Below are positions 1 to 11,999 of a stretch of DNA of 41,878 bases, piece by piece. This stretch comes from Alectoria sarmentosa. Its lineage: Eukaryota > Ascomycota > Lecanoromycetes > Lecanorales > Parmeliaceae. The translations under genes were made by a program, and so were the position numbers. The DNA is taken from NCBI GenBank assembly GCA_009733775.1, contig WOGZ01000291.1:1-41878 (forward strand). Direction: 5' to 3'. The notes below the pieces were generated by a model. The model had not been told where the DNA came from and ran no database searches. It worked only from the letters and a program-made list of their open reading frames with translations. Each line of letters starts with the position of its first letter. The first letter of the stretch is position 1.

Positions 1-271
1 TAAACGTAAATAAATAAATATATATAAAAAACGTAATGTTATTATTAAATTCAATAATTAAATTGTGTAATAAAATTAATCTTTAAAAATCAAAAGAAAA
101 TCTCGAGATATATTAAATAAATATATATTTATTAAGCATTTTCATCAGCGAAATAATTACGAGATCAATTTAATTGAATTTAAATTTTATAGCCCTTATG
201 AAAACTTATAAAAGATGACGTCACGATGACGCATACTTTATATAAAACGTATACGATCATTCGATCTAACA
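1..271. repeat. LTR-like sequence, left copy (matches 39863-40131)
   Basis: This segment aligns over its whole length with 39863-40131 in direct orientation, with differences mostly C/T and G/A transitions. The copy ends in TAACA at 271, where the right copy ends in TAATA, which suits an LTR terminus (TG...CA). Its left end lies outside the window. It abuts a copia integrase-to-RT linker at 272, so it may be the terminus of an element that entered the copia pol from the left, or a solo LTR. No body belonging to it can be identified. The left copy is the less mutated of the two. Confidence 0.75.
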
Positions 272-806
272 ATTAATATGATTTATAAAAAAAATAAAGA
301 TAATAAAAGCTTTCGTTAAAAAATTAAACGATAAATTATAAAGATTCGAAATAATGAAATTTTTATAACTATTAAATATCTTTTAAATAATTTTATATTC
401 GAGATATTTTCGCATAATTTTCATTTTAATAAATTTCGAAAATATCGATGAAAAGAAAATAATAATAAATTTAATAATTAATGCAATAAATTTAATAAAT
501 GTTATAAATATACGCATTATAATAACGATAAAATAAGGTTTTTAAAAACGATTAACGATTAACGATGAAATATTCGTTAATGATAATTAATTTAACGATT
601 TAATCGAAATTATAAATTTAGCGTTTAATAATATAATAATACGTTGTTTATTTAATATTTTTTTTATAACGAATATTGATATAAAAAACGTTAACGTTTA
701 TTAAAAACTTATAAATCTTAATTTTCTCTTCGAAATTTACGAAATATAAACGTTTTTCGATGAAATATATATCGTTAATGCGAATAACTTTTTTTTGATT
801 AAAGTA
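272..806 (-). pseudogene. Copia pol fragment, linker between integrase and RT
   Basis: Read on the minus strand, about 792-745 gives KVIRINDIYFIEKRLY, which resembles the segment after copia integrase where a 'K-V-I-x-x-x-D-V-x-F-x-E' pattern precedes the variable linker to reverse transcriptase. It continues, with several stops, as a Ser/Pro-type linker down to 272. No RT is present before the LTR-like repeat begins. The matching upstream part of the gene (pre-integrase and integrase) is on the same strand at 26096-27600, on the other side of element A, so the two pieces were once contiguous. I infer this from domain order and the TAAAA duplication at the junctions; the linker assignment alone is modest. 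Confidence 0.5.
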
Positions 807-811
807 TAAAA
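807..811. repeat. Target-site duplication TAAAA, left side of element A
   Basis: Five bases directly before the left LTR of element A. The same five bases follow its right LTR at 26091-26095. A 5-bp duplication is usual for Ty3/gypsy and copia integrases. In so AT-rich a sequence a match could be chance, but it falls exactly at both LTR edges. Confidence 0.7.
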
Positions 812-994
812 TGCTACGAACGTAATAATGAAACGTTTATAATTATTAATTGTATATAAAATAAATAATTATTTTAACAGATTTAGCTATATATAATTTT
901 ATTAAAAAGTTATAAACTTGATAAAATACTTATTTAACAGTCGCAATTATTAAGCGAAATAAATATTTCGATAAAATAAGTGCTTGCTTATAAT
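812..994 (-). repeat. Element A LTR, left copy (3' LTR)
   Basis: Aligns with 25916-26090. On the plus strand it starts TGCTACGAACGTAA, where the other copy has TGTTACAAACGTAA. The two run together to the shared end TTATAATA. Differences are mainly transitions of the RIP type plus small gaps. Because the coding strand is minus, this copy is the 3' LTR. The inferred ancestral ends, TGTTA...TAACA, are inverted, as is normal for LTRs. Confidence 0.85.
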
Positions 995-1143
995 AAATGT
1001 TATTAATAAAAATAAAAGCATCGTTTCGATATTTATAACAATATATCGAATTTGATAAATAAATAACTTAATAAACAAAATTCGTAAACAAATATATTTT
1101 ATAGTAAAACTTTTTTAATAGCAAAAAAAGAATTTTCTTTCGT

Positions 1144-1203
1144 AATTATAATCGTAAAATAATAAAGAAATTCTTTTCTTTTATAATTATAATCGTAAAA
1201 TAA
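1144..1203. repeat. 40-bp direct duplication in the 3' untranslated part of element A
   Basis: The string TAATTATAATCGTAAAATAA starts at 1144 and again at 1184, and similar pyrimidine/purine tracts precede each. It lies between the C-terminal coding end of element A and its 3' LTR. I see no coding role. The region 995-1330 otherwise holds nothing recognisable. Confidence 0.6.
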
Positions 1204-1800
1204 CAAAAAAAAGTAGCATTGTTATTAACGACATTATATTCTTTTATTATTTTCTTAATATATCGTAAAAGCTCTCGTTTTAACTTTTATATATTTATTT
1301 TCGAATTACAATTTAATTATTATATTAAATATTATATAAATCACTCACGTTTTCGTTTAATAATTCGTTTTTTTAATAATTTCTCGATTTTATATTCTTT
1401 TTCATCGTCGATTATCATAATAAAAATTAATAAATAACATTATCGATATAAATCTTTAATAAAATCGATCGTTAATTTCAAATACGCTATAAAAATCAAG
1501 TTATAAATTTTTATATTAATAAATAATTTCAATCGATAAACAAAACCTTAAATTCGTTCGAGAATTTTAAATAATTTTATTAATTATGATCTTATTTTTT
1601 TAAACGTGATAATAAAAAATTTATATTTTTTATAAAATCGCAAATTAACGAAATTTTTTATTTTGAAAAATATAAATTAATATCGCGAGTCGTAAACGTT
1701 TTTCATTTTAAGGAAAATAAAAATTATAACGTCTTTAGCATCGATGTGAGTCGATCAATATTCGTTTATTGCGATAACACAAAATGCGACAAAACGTGTT

Positions 1801-2187
1801 TTAAACGTTTCGTTAAAAAATGTTTTCGTAATAAAAGACGATTGAAAAGTTAATTTCTTATCAAAGAAAATTGCTTTCGTAAATGTAACAGTTTAATGAA
1901 AAGTTGACGATATAACAAAAATGATTATTTTAAGCGTTTCGCTGAAAGGTGTTTTCGTAGCAAAAGACGATTAAGAAGTTAATTTTCTATTAAAAAAAAT
2001 GTTTTCGTAAGTGTGATAATTTGACGAGAAGTTGACGATATAATAGAAATAATCACTTTAAACGTTTCGCTAAAAGATGTTTTCGTAGCAGAAGACGATT
2101 GAGAAGTTAATTCTTTATCAGAGAAAATTACTTTCGTAAATGTGACAGTTTAACGAGAAGTTGACGACATAGCAAAAATAATTACTT
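1801..2187 (-). repeat. Three tandem 129-bp (43-codon) units inside integrase C-terminal region of element A
   Basis: Units start at 1801, 1930 and 2058, with the next equivalent position at 2187, so spacing is 129, 128 and 129 bp. In the minus frame of the pol each unit reads as a Ser/Thr-rich stretch (for example SSSATKTSFSETFK in the left units) with about one stop per unit. The plus frame is also fairly open but has more stops (three in the first unit). The array sits between the sequence after the integrase core (ASINRRRM) and the THIDAKDV segment, so it lengthens the linker ahead of the C-terminal domain. A multiple of three is expected if the repeats grew while the gene was coding. The single-base loss in one unit is later decay. 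Confidence 0.85.
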
Positions 2188-5007
2188 TAAACGACAACAT
2201 TCTGCGTCGATTAATTGAAGCATCGTTTTTAATTGCACTTTTAATAATAATAAAATAAATTGCTATTATAACAACTTTTACTTTTATAATAACTTTTATT
2301 TTTAAAATAATTAAATCGAGATCGTTAATTCGTAATAAATTAAATGTTTCACGAATATAAAAATCGTATATAATTTAAATAAACGTTCGAGTTATAAAGT
2401 TATATTTTGTGAAATTATTTAATATCGTCGATATTTTTTGATAAATTATAATTTTATATCGTCGAAAACGATAATATAATAACGAAAAATTATCTCGATT
2501 ATTTAATTTAATCGTTTCAAAATGTTATCGATTTGAAAATATTATATTATCGAATATAATAAATCGATTTTTATGAAAATGAAAATCTGCTTTTATAATT
2601 CAATTATAAATTTTTTATCTTTATCAAAAATTAACGCTCGTGATAAATTTTAATTAATTTTTATTAAACGATTTAAGAGTTTAATTGTTTATTTTTAATA
2701 TTATATATGATTTTGTTAAATATGAAAATAATAATTTTAAAAAACTTATCGATTATTAATAAAACATAATCGTATTCGTTTAATAACGATTATGATTTCG
2801 AAAATACTAAAATAAAGTTAATAATTAACGTGTAAAATAATTTAATAAACGAGAATATTAATTATAAAAAGTTATACGATTTATAACGCGAGATTTAATT
2901 TAATTAATAATGAAAATAATATCGAATAAATTTATAAAAGTTCGTTATTATATTAAAAATGTAAAGTTTTTTAATAAATCGTTTATATATATAAGCGTAA
3001 TTAAAATATTTTATTTAATTGTGTATTAGCTTAAAAACCTCGATTTTTATAATAATTGATACATAAAATCATAAATTTTGTTTATCGTTATCGAAATAAA
3101 ATAAATCGTCGATTATTTTATATAATATAATTGCAACATTTTTTTTCGAAATTACGTTTTTTTGTATAAAAATTAACATTCGTATTTAACGAGACTTTTA
3201 ATAATTATTTAAAAATCGATATCGAAAAATAAAATTTATGATTATGAGAATAATAAGAAAGCATTTAATTTATTCGATAAATTCGTTCATTTTAACGCGA
3301 TATTCACGACTTATTAATTTTAATAACGCGTTAAAAATTATGTTCGTTTTTTTTAATTTATAACGAATATTTAAACGAAAACGTTATAAATATTTCGAAA
3401 TATGAATTAATCGTAAATTGAACTTTTTAATCGAAATAATATTAAAATTTATTTATTTAACGATCGTTATTTTTATTAAATGATTTATGTAAATAATAAT
3501 AATATGTATTATTATTTCGATTATATAACGAATCTTCTTAGCGACTTATATTATATTAACGATTTTCAATTTCGTAAATCAATAATGAAATTTAATGTTT
3601 ATAAACAAACGATTAAAAAAAAGAATTAATTGTTAAGACTTTTATTTTAACGAACTCGTTATTTAATTTTTATTATTAAAAGAATAATAAATATGCGTCT
3701 CATAATTGAATTTATTATTATTATCAAAATTCATATAAAATTATCGTTTATTATTAAAATAATGAAAAATCGTAAATGAGATAAATGTTTTTTATAATTA
3801 ATAAAAAGCGTTTAATTTTTTGAGAGTAAACATTATTAAATATATATTATCGATCGATTTTTTACGTATATTGTTTTATAAATCTCGATTAAATTTATTT
3901 AAAAACGTTTTTCGTAATTATAAAAACTTTATTATATTAATATAATATATTATATATTATTTTAAATATTCGATAAAATCGAAATATTTTTCGAATTAAA
4001 CGAGCGTTTTTGAAAAGAAAAGATTTATTATAACGATAAACTTTTTTTTGTCGTTATTAATTTTAAAGCATCGATTTTTTGATTTAATAATGAAATAAAA
4101 ATGTAATTAAAGAAGAATTTTCGTAATAATAAATAAATGTTAATTTTTTTAAATATTAAAAAGATAAATCGCAGATATATCAAATGTTCTTTTAACGATA
4201 TAAATAAAATCACGATATTATTAATATACGCTCGATAGAAATAACGATATAAGCGTAATATTTTATTTATTATTTTTTATATATACGTAAGAAAATTATG
4301 ATATTTTATAATTAACATTTTAAAAGATTTTTGATCACGATATAACGATACGATAAAACGATATCGTTATATTAAAAATATTTATTATTAATAAAAAAAA
4401 TTAATAACGTCAATCGTGAATATAAATTTAATATTCTTTATCGTAATAAAATTATTCGCTTACGAGAATATAAGATAAGCGTTCAACATTATAATTTTAT
4501 TTAATATTCGAATATTTATTATTACACGATTTTTATAATTTTTTGAAATTGTTTTTTAAATTATAAAGTATAAAAAAAAAGAGTGTTATCGTAATAATCC
4601 ATTTCATTTAATTTTGATTATACAATTTATCGAATTTCATATTTATAATTTTTTAATTTTTTAATTAAGCGAATAAATACGTATTTAATTTAATTTATAA
4701 AATTCTCGTAAATTTTTAAATAACGAAATATTTATTTATTTTAATATAAGCACGTTTTTAACATTTTTTATATTTTATTATAACGAAATAAATTCGTTTA
4801 TTATAACAAATATCGAAAATTTTATTTTAAACGTATTATATAACGTAATTCTCGTAATATACACTTTTTTTTCGATAATAAAAATTATAATAATAATAAA
4901 TGTTATCGCTGCAATTATAAATTTATATAAATTCGATTTAATTTAATTAAACGAGCGCTTTAATGCTTTTATAATAAGATTATATTTAAAAAAATTTATA
5001 ACGTAAT

Positions 5008-5012
5008 ATCTT
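5008..5012. repeat. Target-site duplication ATCTT, left side of element 1
   Basis: Directly precedes the left LTR of element 1. The partner at 15275-15279 is ATCTC. The single difference is a C/T transition, which RIP explains. Confidence 0.65.
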
Positions 5013-5179
5013 TATTAAGAAAAGATAGAAAGTTTAGCATTAATGTTTATAAAATAAATCTTTCTTTCGATAACTTTTTTCAATAATCATCATCACACTC
5101 ACAATTCGTTATCGTTCGTGACTCGTTTTTTCTTTTTAATTTTTGTTATAAAAAACGTTTCTTTTTTAAAAACGTAACA
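5013..5179 (+). repeat. Element 1 left LTR
   Basis: Starts TATTAAGAAAAGATA (right copy TGTTAAAAAAAGATA) and ends AACGTAACA (right copy AACGTAATA). The middle shares strings such as CAATTCGTTATCGTTCGTGA with one or two changes. The ancestral ends TGTTA...TAACA are inverted. Length is 167 bp against 164 bp in the right copy. Confidence 0.85.
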
Positions 5180-6239
5180 TTTAATAATAACATTGAAATT
5201 ATATTCAATATTATCAAAAGTTCACTTTATATTAATAAAATTTCTTTTACACATTAAAAGTTCACTTCACATTAACAAAAATTGTTTTTATATATTAAAC
5301 TTTTAAAGTAGCTTTTTTTATTAATTTCGTTAATCGTGAGATAATTATTTTTGCTTTTCAATTATAAAAATTTCTTATTAATAATCATTTTTACGTAAAT
5401 TTGTTAAACGAGAAAAGTCGTTAATTTGTAAATTACATTATATAAAAAATAATTTTCGTTCGTCGTTTATCTTTAAAGATATTAAAATCATTGTTAAAAA
5501 CGAGCGTGCACGAGTTCGATTTAATTTGATCGAATCATTTTTTTAATTTTCTAATTGAACGATTAATAAGTCTCATTTATAAGTTGCACTCGTTATTTTT
5601 AACAAAAATATATTTGTTTTTCGACGATTATAGAATTTATCGTCGACGGAATTCACGCTTCATATTTTTTTTATTGTCTCATTTATCAAGATAATCATTT
5701 AAAAAAAAACGAAAAAACTTTTAAGAATTTATTTAATAATGATCTCACATTTGAATTTGTTTATTTTATCGAAAGAATTTTCGAGGATTTATTTAATAAC
5801 GATTTCACATTTGAATTTATTCACTTTAACGAAACGATTATTTTTGATATGAAAAGTTCGATTCTTTAAAAAAAAAAACGACATTAATTTACACATCAAG
5901 ACGTTTTATCTTTTCATTTTTTTCGTCGACAATTCGAAAATTCAAATCATTCTTTACATCTTTTTTATCTTTTAACGATTTAAGATTTTTTTCTTTTTCG
6001 CTTAAAAGAGTTATCTTTGATAAGATGATTAAAAATAATAATAATTTTAATAAGTTTCGTAATTTCTTTAATATCGATTTTTTTAATCTTGATAACAATC
6101 GAATTTCTATTCAAGATCACACGATTGAATTTTTGTTTTTTCAATTCTTTTAAGAATCGAAAACGCAATAATCTTTATCTTTTATTTTTTTAAAAGTAAA
6201 TTTTATTATATGATAAACAATGCTATAAGTTATGCAAAT
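5180..6239 (+). other. Element 1 leader with short direct duplications
   Basis: Lies between the left LTR and recognisable gag. It contains a 40-bp duplication (AAAAGTTCACTT at 5216 and 5256) and a 60-bp duplication (ATTTATTTAATAA at 5727 and 5787, each followed by TCACATTTGAATTT). The 60-bp unit is a multiple of three and could belong to the N-terminal part of gag. Minus-strand open frames at 5889-6168 in this part have no support and are treated as shadows. No primer-binding site can be assigned after this degree of mutation. Confidence 0.5.
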
Positions 6240-7100
6240 TATCTTAAATAATTTTCAATTTATATTCGATTTAATAGGCCCTTTCGAATCGCAAAGACTT
6301 TAAAAATCTTTTGAATAAATTTAAAAAAATTAAGAAAATTTTGAAAATAGTTTTCGTATTTTCGATTTGAGATTTTTTTATTCGGATTTGAAAGAATTTT
6401 ACGATATTAATAACATTGTCTTTGCAAATAAAGAAAACATATATCGAAAAGTATATTTCTTTTATCGACGAGTAAAAGATTACGTTGTAATTAAAAACGA
6501 GAATGTCGTGCGAGCAAATCTTTTTACTTGTTTTCGTAAAATAACACTTTTTTAATAATTAAACATTTTTTTTCAAAATGAGAAGAATATTATAATATAA
6601 TTGCAAACGAGATTTAAAAAAAAATTTATTCATTTATAAAAAAGATTCAAAATCTCGATGTTTTTAATATTGAATTAATTTATTAAATAAGTTTATATTA
6701 TAATAAACGTTGATGATAAACGAAATTCAATTAATTACGTTTAAAACGTATTTAAATATATAATTCAAATAGATATCACGAACGAATATGTTTAAATTAT
6801 TTAAATTTGAAATCATTTAAACGTCGAATTTCAAACTTTTATATTATTATTTATTTTTTATATCATTTTATGTTAATTTATAAAAGAATTTAATAATCGT
6901 AAAAAGTTATAATATCGTATTTATCAATAAAAGAAGTTTCAATAAAAGGATATTCGTAAGAAAATTCGTGATCGTAAAAAACATAAAGAGCGTGAATGTG
7001 AATGTGATCGAGATTGAGATCGATTTAAAAAAAAAATCAATATTAAGAAAAAGATAAAGTGAATATACGAACAAATCGTTTTTTTCTTTTTCACGATTTT
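6240..7100 (+). pseudogene. Element 1 gag (capsid) remnant
   Basis: The best-kept part is 6367-6555, reading DLKEFYDINNIV, then ENIYRKVYFFYRRVKDYVV, then VVRANLFTCFRK. This is the fungal Ty3/gypsy gag pattern: an acidic start, 'D-T-I-Y-R-x-V-x-x-F', then 'R-x-N-L-x-T-C-L-R-G-x-A-L-x-W-Y'. The Gly and the Trp-Tyr are lost (K, and stops at 6553-6558). The same frame continues with a capsid-like 'RFK' segment near 6645. Beyond about 6.7 kb the trace decays; an Arg/Glu/Asp-rich stretch near 6.98-7.03 kb may be the basic tail. The original start codon cannot be chosen. Gag would form the virus-like particle. Confidence 0.75.
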
Positions 7101-7699
7101 TTATGTCGAAATCACGTATTTTTTAATCGACGTCGTTATATTTAAATTATACGAACTTTTTTACGTATTTTTTTTATAATTAATAAACTTATATTTCTTA
7201 TTAACAAAATCAAGACGATTAAATGTTATTTTATATATAATCATCGATTTAAGCGCAGATTTAAAAGTCGTTTTAATCAAATTCATTTATTTTAAAAAAC
7301 GATCTTTTAACATTTAAACAATCGTTTATAATTATAATCGAAAACGCATAATCAAATTAATTATAATATTCGAATCGATCAAATTATGAAAATCGAAGTA
7401 AATGATTATTTTATCTTTTAAAATAATATAATAATAATTAAAAATACGAAAATCTTAAATATGGGAATTCAGAATATAAAAATTTAGAAGAATTTAATAA
7501 AATGTTTATAACTCGCGCTTCGCAAAAAGTTTATTTTAATAAATTTTTTTAATGAAGATATTTATTATAATTTTGAAGAATATTATAAAAATTTTGATGT
7601 TCATTATTTTATAAATTTATTTATTTATTATATAAACAATAAAGAATAATTTCACGATGTTTATAAAAACAAATCTTCGAAAGATGAAAATAAGACGAA

Positions 7700-10600
7700 A
7701 TTTAAAAACGACGTAAACGTTAAATTCGTTATTATTTTTTATTATGTTACAATTAACAAAATAAGCGAAAAATTAATATATCGTAAATGTTAAAAAGAAT
7801 TTATTTTTAATAATCTTTTATATATACATTTTCGATCGAAATTCTATCGACGAAAGATAATAAAGTTTGAGAAATTGCAAAAAAACAAAAAATCATTACA
7901 TAAATCGATTTTAACGAAAGAATCGTTTATTATTAAAAAGTTGAAATTGATTGAATCAATAATTTCTTTTATTTTTTCGAACGAGATATTTTTTCGTTTT
8001 TAACATTATTTGATTGAACTTTTTAATTTTTTTAAAAATGCGTTTTTTAAATCAAATTGTTTAAATATGAGATGTTTTATAAATATAAATAACAAATTGT
8101 TTTTGAAATAACTTATATTTTTCTTAATCATAAAAAGGCATAAATTCGTAATCATTTTGCGAGAAATAAATTTTAATCAATATTTTACGAATAAATAAAT
8201 CACATTTTTTTTTATGAAAGAAAAGACGACGAAAGAGAAATTAATTATAATCAAGTTTATTAAAAATATATACGTTATTGATAATTTCAAAATAAATCTT
8301 TTAATAAAAATAAATATTCTTGATTCGAAAAAAGTAATTATTGATTTTTTAAAAAAAACATAATTTTCACGAAATGTCGAAATGTTTTTATATTTATACA
8401 ATTTACGTTTTAAGATAATATACGTATTTAATGAATCGTTTAAGCGAAAAGAAAATAAATTATTTCTTTAAAATCAATTGAAACAATAATCGTTTTTTTA
8501 AAAGAAAAGAAATCGTTATCAAATCGTGATTTTCTTTTTAAATCAAAAATGAAGGGCATATATTTTTATTTTATAAATATTAAATTTAATTTTGTTAATG
8601 TACGCAACGATAACGATTTTTTATTTATTATATTTTATTGTTATAAAATTAATTCGATAATGAAATATAAAGTTAAAGAAATTTATTTTATAAATCTAAA
8701 AAATCATTCTTTAATCATTAAATCTTTTTAAAACGAAGAATTTATGTTTATTAAATTTATAAATTTACAAAAATAGATTTTGCTTTAAAAATCAAATTTT
8801 TTAACGATATCACGATTTATAAAAAATAAAAATATATGAAAATTATAATAAAATTTATGAAAGAAAATCTTCGAATTTAAAAAGATATTAAAAATATTAT
8901 TAATTTATCGAAATTCGAATGATTATAAATATTTATTGTTAATAATTAATAATTTTCGTTTATCAAATTCGAAAATAAAGTTTATTCTTTAATTTCGAAA
9001 GTCAAAAAATTAATGAACGAAAAGTTTAATAAAATACATTTATAAGAAAAAATGAGTTGATTAATAAAACTTACATTTTTTGTCTTTTCGATTTTTATGA
9101 TTTATAAAATCGTTTATATTAATTTAAGAAAGATTTCGAAACGAAAAAAAAAAAAAATTATGAATATTCGAAAATTAAATAAGATTATTATTTTAAATAA
9201 TTATTCAATTTCGTTTTAAAAGAACATTATTATTTTTATTCAAAAATGTAATTTCATTAACGTGATCGATTATAATAAATAATTTCATTTATTTTTAATT
9301 AAAAAGAATTATCGTTAACGTTTTATTATCATATTTTATAAAAAATTTAAATATTTTAATATCGTAATAATGAGATTTAAAAAATTTATTCTTTATATTT
9401 AAAGAAAAATGAACGAATTTTTACGCTTATATCGTTATTTCGCGAGATGTTACATTAATAATATTATGATTTTCTCTTATATTGCGAAAGAACATTTTCA
9501 ATATTTAAAAACAATCTTCGCGCTTTTTGCACGCTTCAAGGTTATTCTCGAATCAAAAAAATCATATTTGAATTATTTATTAATTATCTTATTTGAATAA
9601 AGAATTAATGATTTTAAATTCATTATTATCGAAAAACGATTAATAATTATTAAAAAGATGCGATTTTTAAAAACTTTAAAAACTTTCGAAATTTATTTTG
9701 ATATAACGAATTAATTGCGTAAAAATGTTAATTATTTCGTATAAATTGAGAAGCCTTTATAATGTTTAAAAATGAAACTTTTTAAACGATTTTCTATTAT
9801 TAATAAATATTAAAAAAAAAAAATTTTAAATCACGAAAATTATTTTTATTAATAAGTAGTTTAAGTTATTTAAGATGTTATAAAAAGCTTTAATTACGAA
9901 AACGTATTTTCATTATCATGATTTTAAATAATAAATATATATTAATTTTAATAAATCGAAAAGATATAAATTTGAGATAATGATATATTATGTGCTTAAA
10001 AACTCTTAAAACAATTTTTTTTTAAAAATCGATATATAATTAATTCTTTTTTTATTCAAATTGTTTAATATTATAAAATTTCGTTATTAATCAATAAAAT
10101 TGAAAATCGTAGCTTTAATATAAATTTAATTTTTTTTTATATATATTAAATTAACGTTTCGAAAAAAAAAAAAATTATTTTCATTAATTATTTTATAATA
10201 ATAAATATTATACGACAAATTATTTTTTTCTCTTTTTTTTTAAACAAGATAAACTTTCATTTTATAATTTTTTTTTAATACGCTTTTCAATTTAATTTCG
10301 ATATTCGATGAAAATCGAGAAAATAAAATATCGTCTCGAATGTCTTATCGAAACTTTTATATAAACGTGAAAAAAAACTTAATTCGAATATCATTAAAAT
10401 TTTTAACGACATTTTCGTGTATAACTTTTTTTTTATAAAAATGTCGAAAAAATATTATTTTAAACTTATAACTGTATATAGAAAAGATAAAAAATAATTT
10501 AAGATTTTGAAATTTTTGAAAATTGAGAGAGAGCGATTTAAAGATAATAAGTTGAGAGAATATATCAAAAAATTTAACGTATAATTTATTCTTTATAAAG

Positions 10601-11990
10601 ATTTAATTTATTATCAAAATGAATATAATAATCGAAAACGTTTATATATTTTCAAAAATTTAAAATAAAAAGTTTTCGAATTGATTTATAATATATATAA
10701 TTATAAAGAATTTCATCGTATTTATAAGCGAATTATGAAGTTATATTATTTTAAATATTTAATTAAACGTTTTAAGCGTTATATATTTTTATTATTTTAA
10801 ATGTTAATTGAATCAAACGAAGAAATACGTTTTTTATAAAAGTTTCAAACTTATTTTATCATTTTTTTAAATTTTTTATACGATAATTATTGATTTCATT
10901 TTAAAATTTTCATTTTTTGAGAATAAATTTAATATAATAATGATTTTAATGAATAAATTTAATAAAAGAATTATTATAATATTCGAGAAAGATATTTAAA
11001 AATTCGCGAAATAAATAAAAGTTTTATTTCTCGCTTTTATCGATTGAAAAATCTTTAAAACGATTATTTTTAATCGAGATTTTAAATTTATGTTTAATTT
11101 ATAAAAAGCGATTTTCAAATCGCTCGATATCGATTTATTTATATCGATAATTTATTATTTTCAAATAAACGGTTAATCGAAAAGAATTAATTAAATTTTC
11201 GAAATCGTATTGCGTTTTCACATTGTTTACAATTCAAACGTTTTATAAAATAAATTTTTTATATAATTTCGAAAAACATTAAATAACTTTATAAACGCTT
11301 CGAGAGAAAAATTTGCGAACGAAATTATTTACGAAATAAAATTAAATAAAGGGTTTGATATTTTCGAAATAATTTTTTCGAATTAAATCGATATAATCGA
11401 TAATTAAAATAAGAATCGTCGAAAAATCGTTAACTCATTTATTTTCGCGATATTTAATATAAAAATACGTTATAATAATTATTATAAGATTATAAAAATG
11501 AAATTTAATAATAAAGTTTATATCAAATTATATAAAAAATATCATTTATTTAAGTTAAAAAACGTAAAGCTTTTCAATTAAAGAGTTGAATTATTTACGA
11601 TTTTTTGCAAATACGATAAATTAATTTACAAATTAAATCTTCTTAAATTTTAAAAAATATATTCGATGATTTTTATTATCATGTTAAAACTCGCTTTAAA
11701 AGAAAAAAACTCATATCATAAATTAAAAAAAAAAAAAAAAACTTTTATCACGAATGAAAATGATTTAAAAATTAAAAATTTATACGAAATTGAGAAGTTT
11801 ATAAACAAACAAATCGTTCGCTCTCAAAAACGAGAAACGCGTAATAAAAAATCGATAATTCAATATTTCATTAAATGAAAAAACTGAAGATCGACACACA
11901 ACGTTTAATATAATATCGATAATTTAAATAAAATAAAAAATTTGATAAATGATTACGATAAAAAATACGATTAAAAATTAATAAAGAAAT
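7700..11990 (+). pseudogene. Element 1 pol: zinc-finger-like motif, RT, RNase H, integrase, chromodomain
   Basis: From 5' to 3': a C2H2-like remnant near 7780-7830 (RKC, then KEF, NNLLYIHFR); RT with VIMRF (from 'VMPF/VMGF') at about 9364, MNEFLRLYRYFARCY, and the catalytic loop as YINN near 9455-9466; AKEHFQYLKTIF and ESKKSYLNY; a connection segment near 9660-9760 (KMRFLKTLKTFEIYFDITN); integrase zinc domain at about 10690-10830 (HRIYKRI, then FKC and LNQTKK); integrase core after 10.85 kb; and a C-terminal chromodomain at about 11.79-11.96 kb (YEIEKFINKQIVR, then a stop at the usual Trp, then YNI). A chromodomain defines chromoviruses and usually steers integration to heterochromatin. Stops and frameshifts occur throughout. 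The aspartic protease was not resolved; RNase H (about 9.95-10.5 kb) is inferred from order. Confidence 0.85.
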
Positions 11991-11999
11991 ATCGAAAAT

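Larger units (their letters stand above)
1330..5012 (-). pseudogene. Element A pol, 3' half: RT, RNase H, integrase, C-terminal tail
   Basis: Minus-strand reading gives, in order: RT with an 'NSPTYIQ' helix and the catalytic loop as YINN at 4228-4217 (from YIDD); the thumb/connection at 4213-4028 (KEHLIYLRFIF, later ALKLITTKK); RNase H at about 3900-3380 (YTDH-type motif and EKLNLRL); the tether at about 3400-3310 (RFRLNIRYK then NALLKL, from the usual 'DALSRL'); integrase at about 3000-2300, where the first catalytic Asp reads Asn in IINFIL and IIDKF is kept; and the C-terminal region with THIDAKDV and YDSRY at about 1760-1690, followed by a chromodomain-type tail near 1440-1340. Stops are mostly TAA/TAG/TGA at expected Gln/Trp positions. 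The 5' edge at 5012 is where element 1 inserted. This is a clear Ty3/gypsy polyprotein of the fungal clade with FPKT-type connection domains. Confidence 0.85.

Noticed and set aside
1219..1437. 72-codon plus-strand open frame
   Set aside because: Lies opposite the C-terminal part of element A pol, whose minus-strand motifs are clear; Phe/Ile/Ser-rich shadow.
1801..2187. Plus-strand reading of the 129-bp array as a separate repeat protein
   Set aside because: More stops in plus, and the minus reading is flanked in frame by recognisable integrase segments on both sides.
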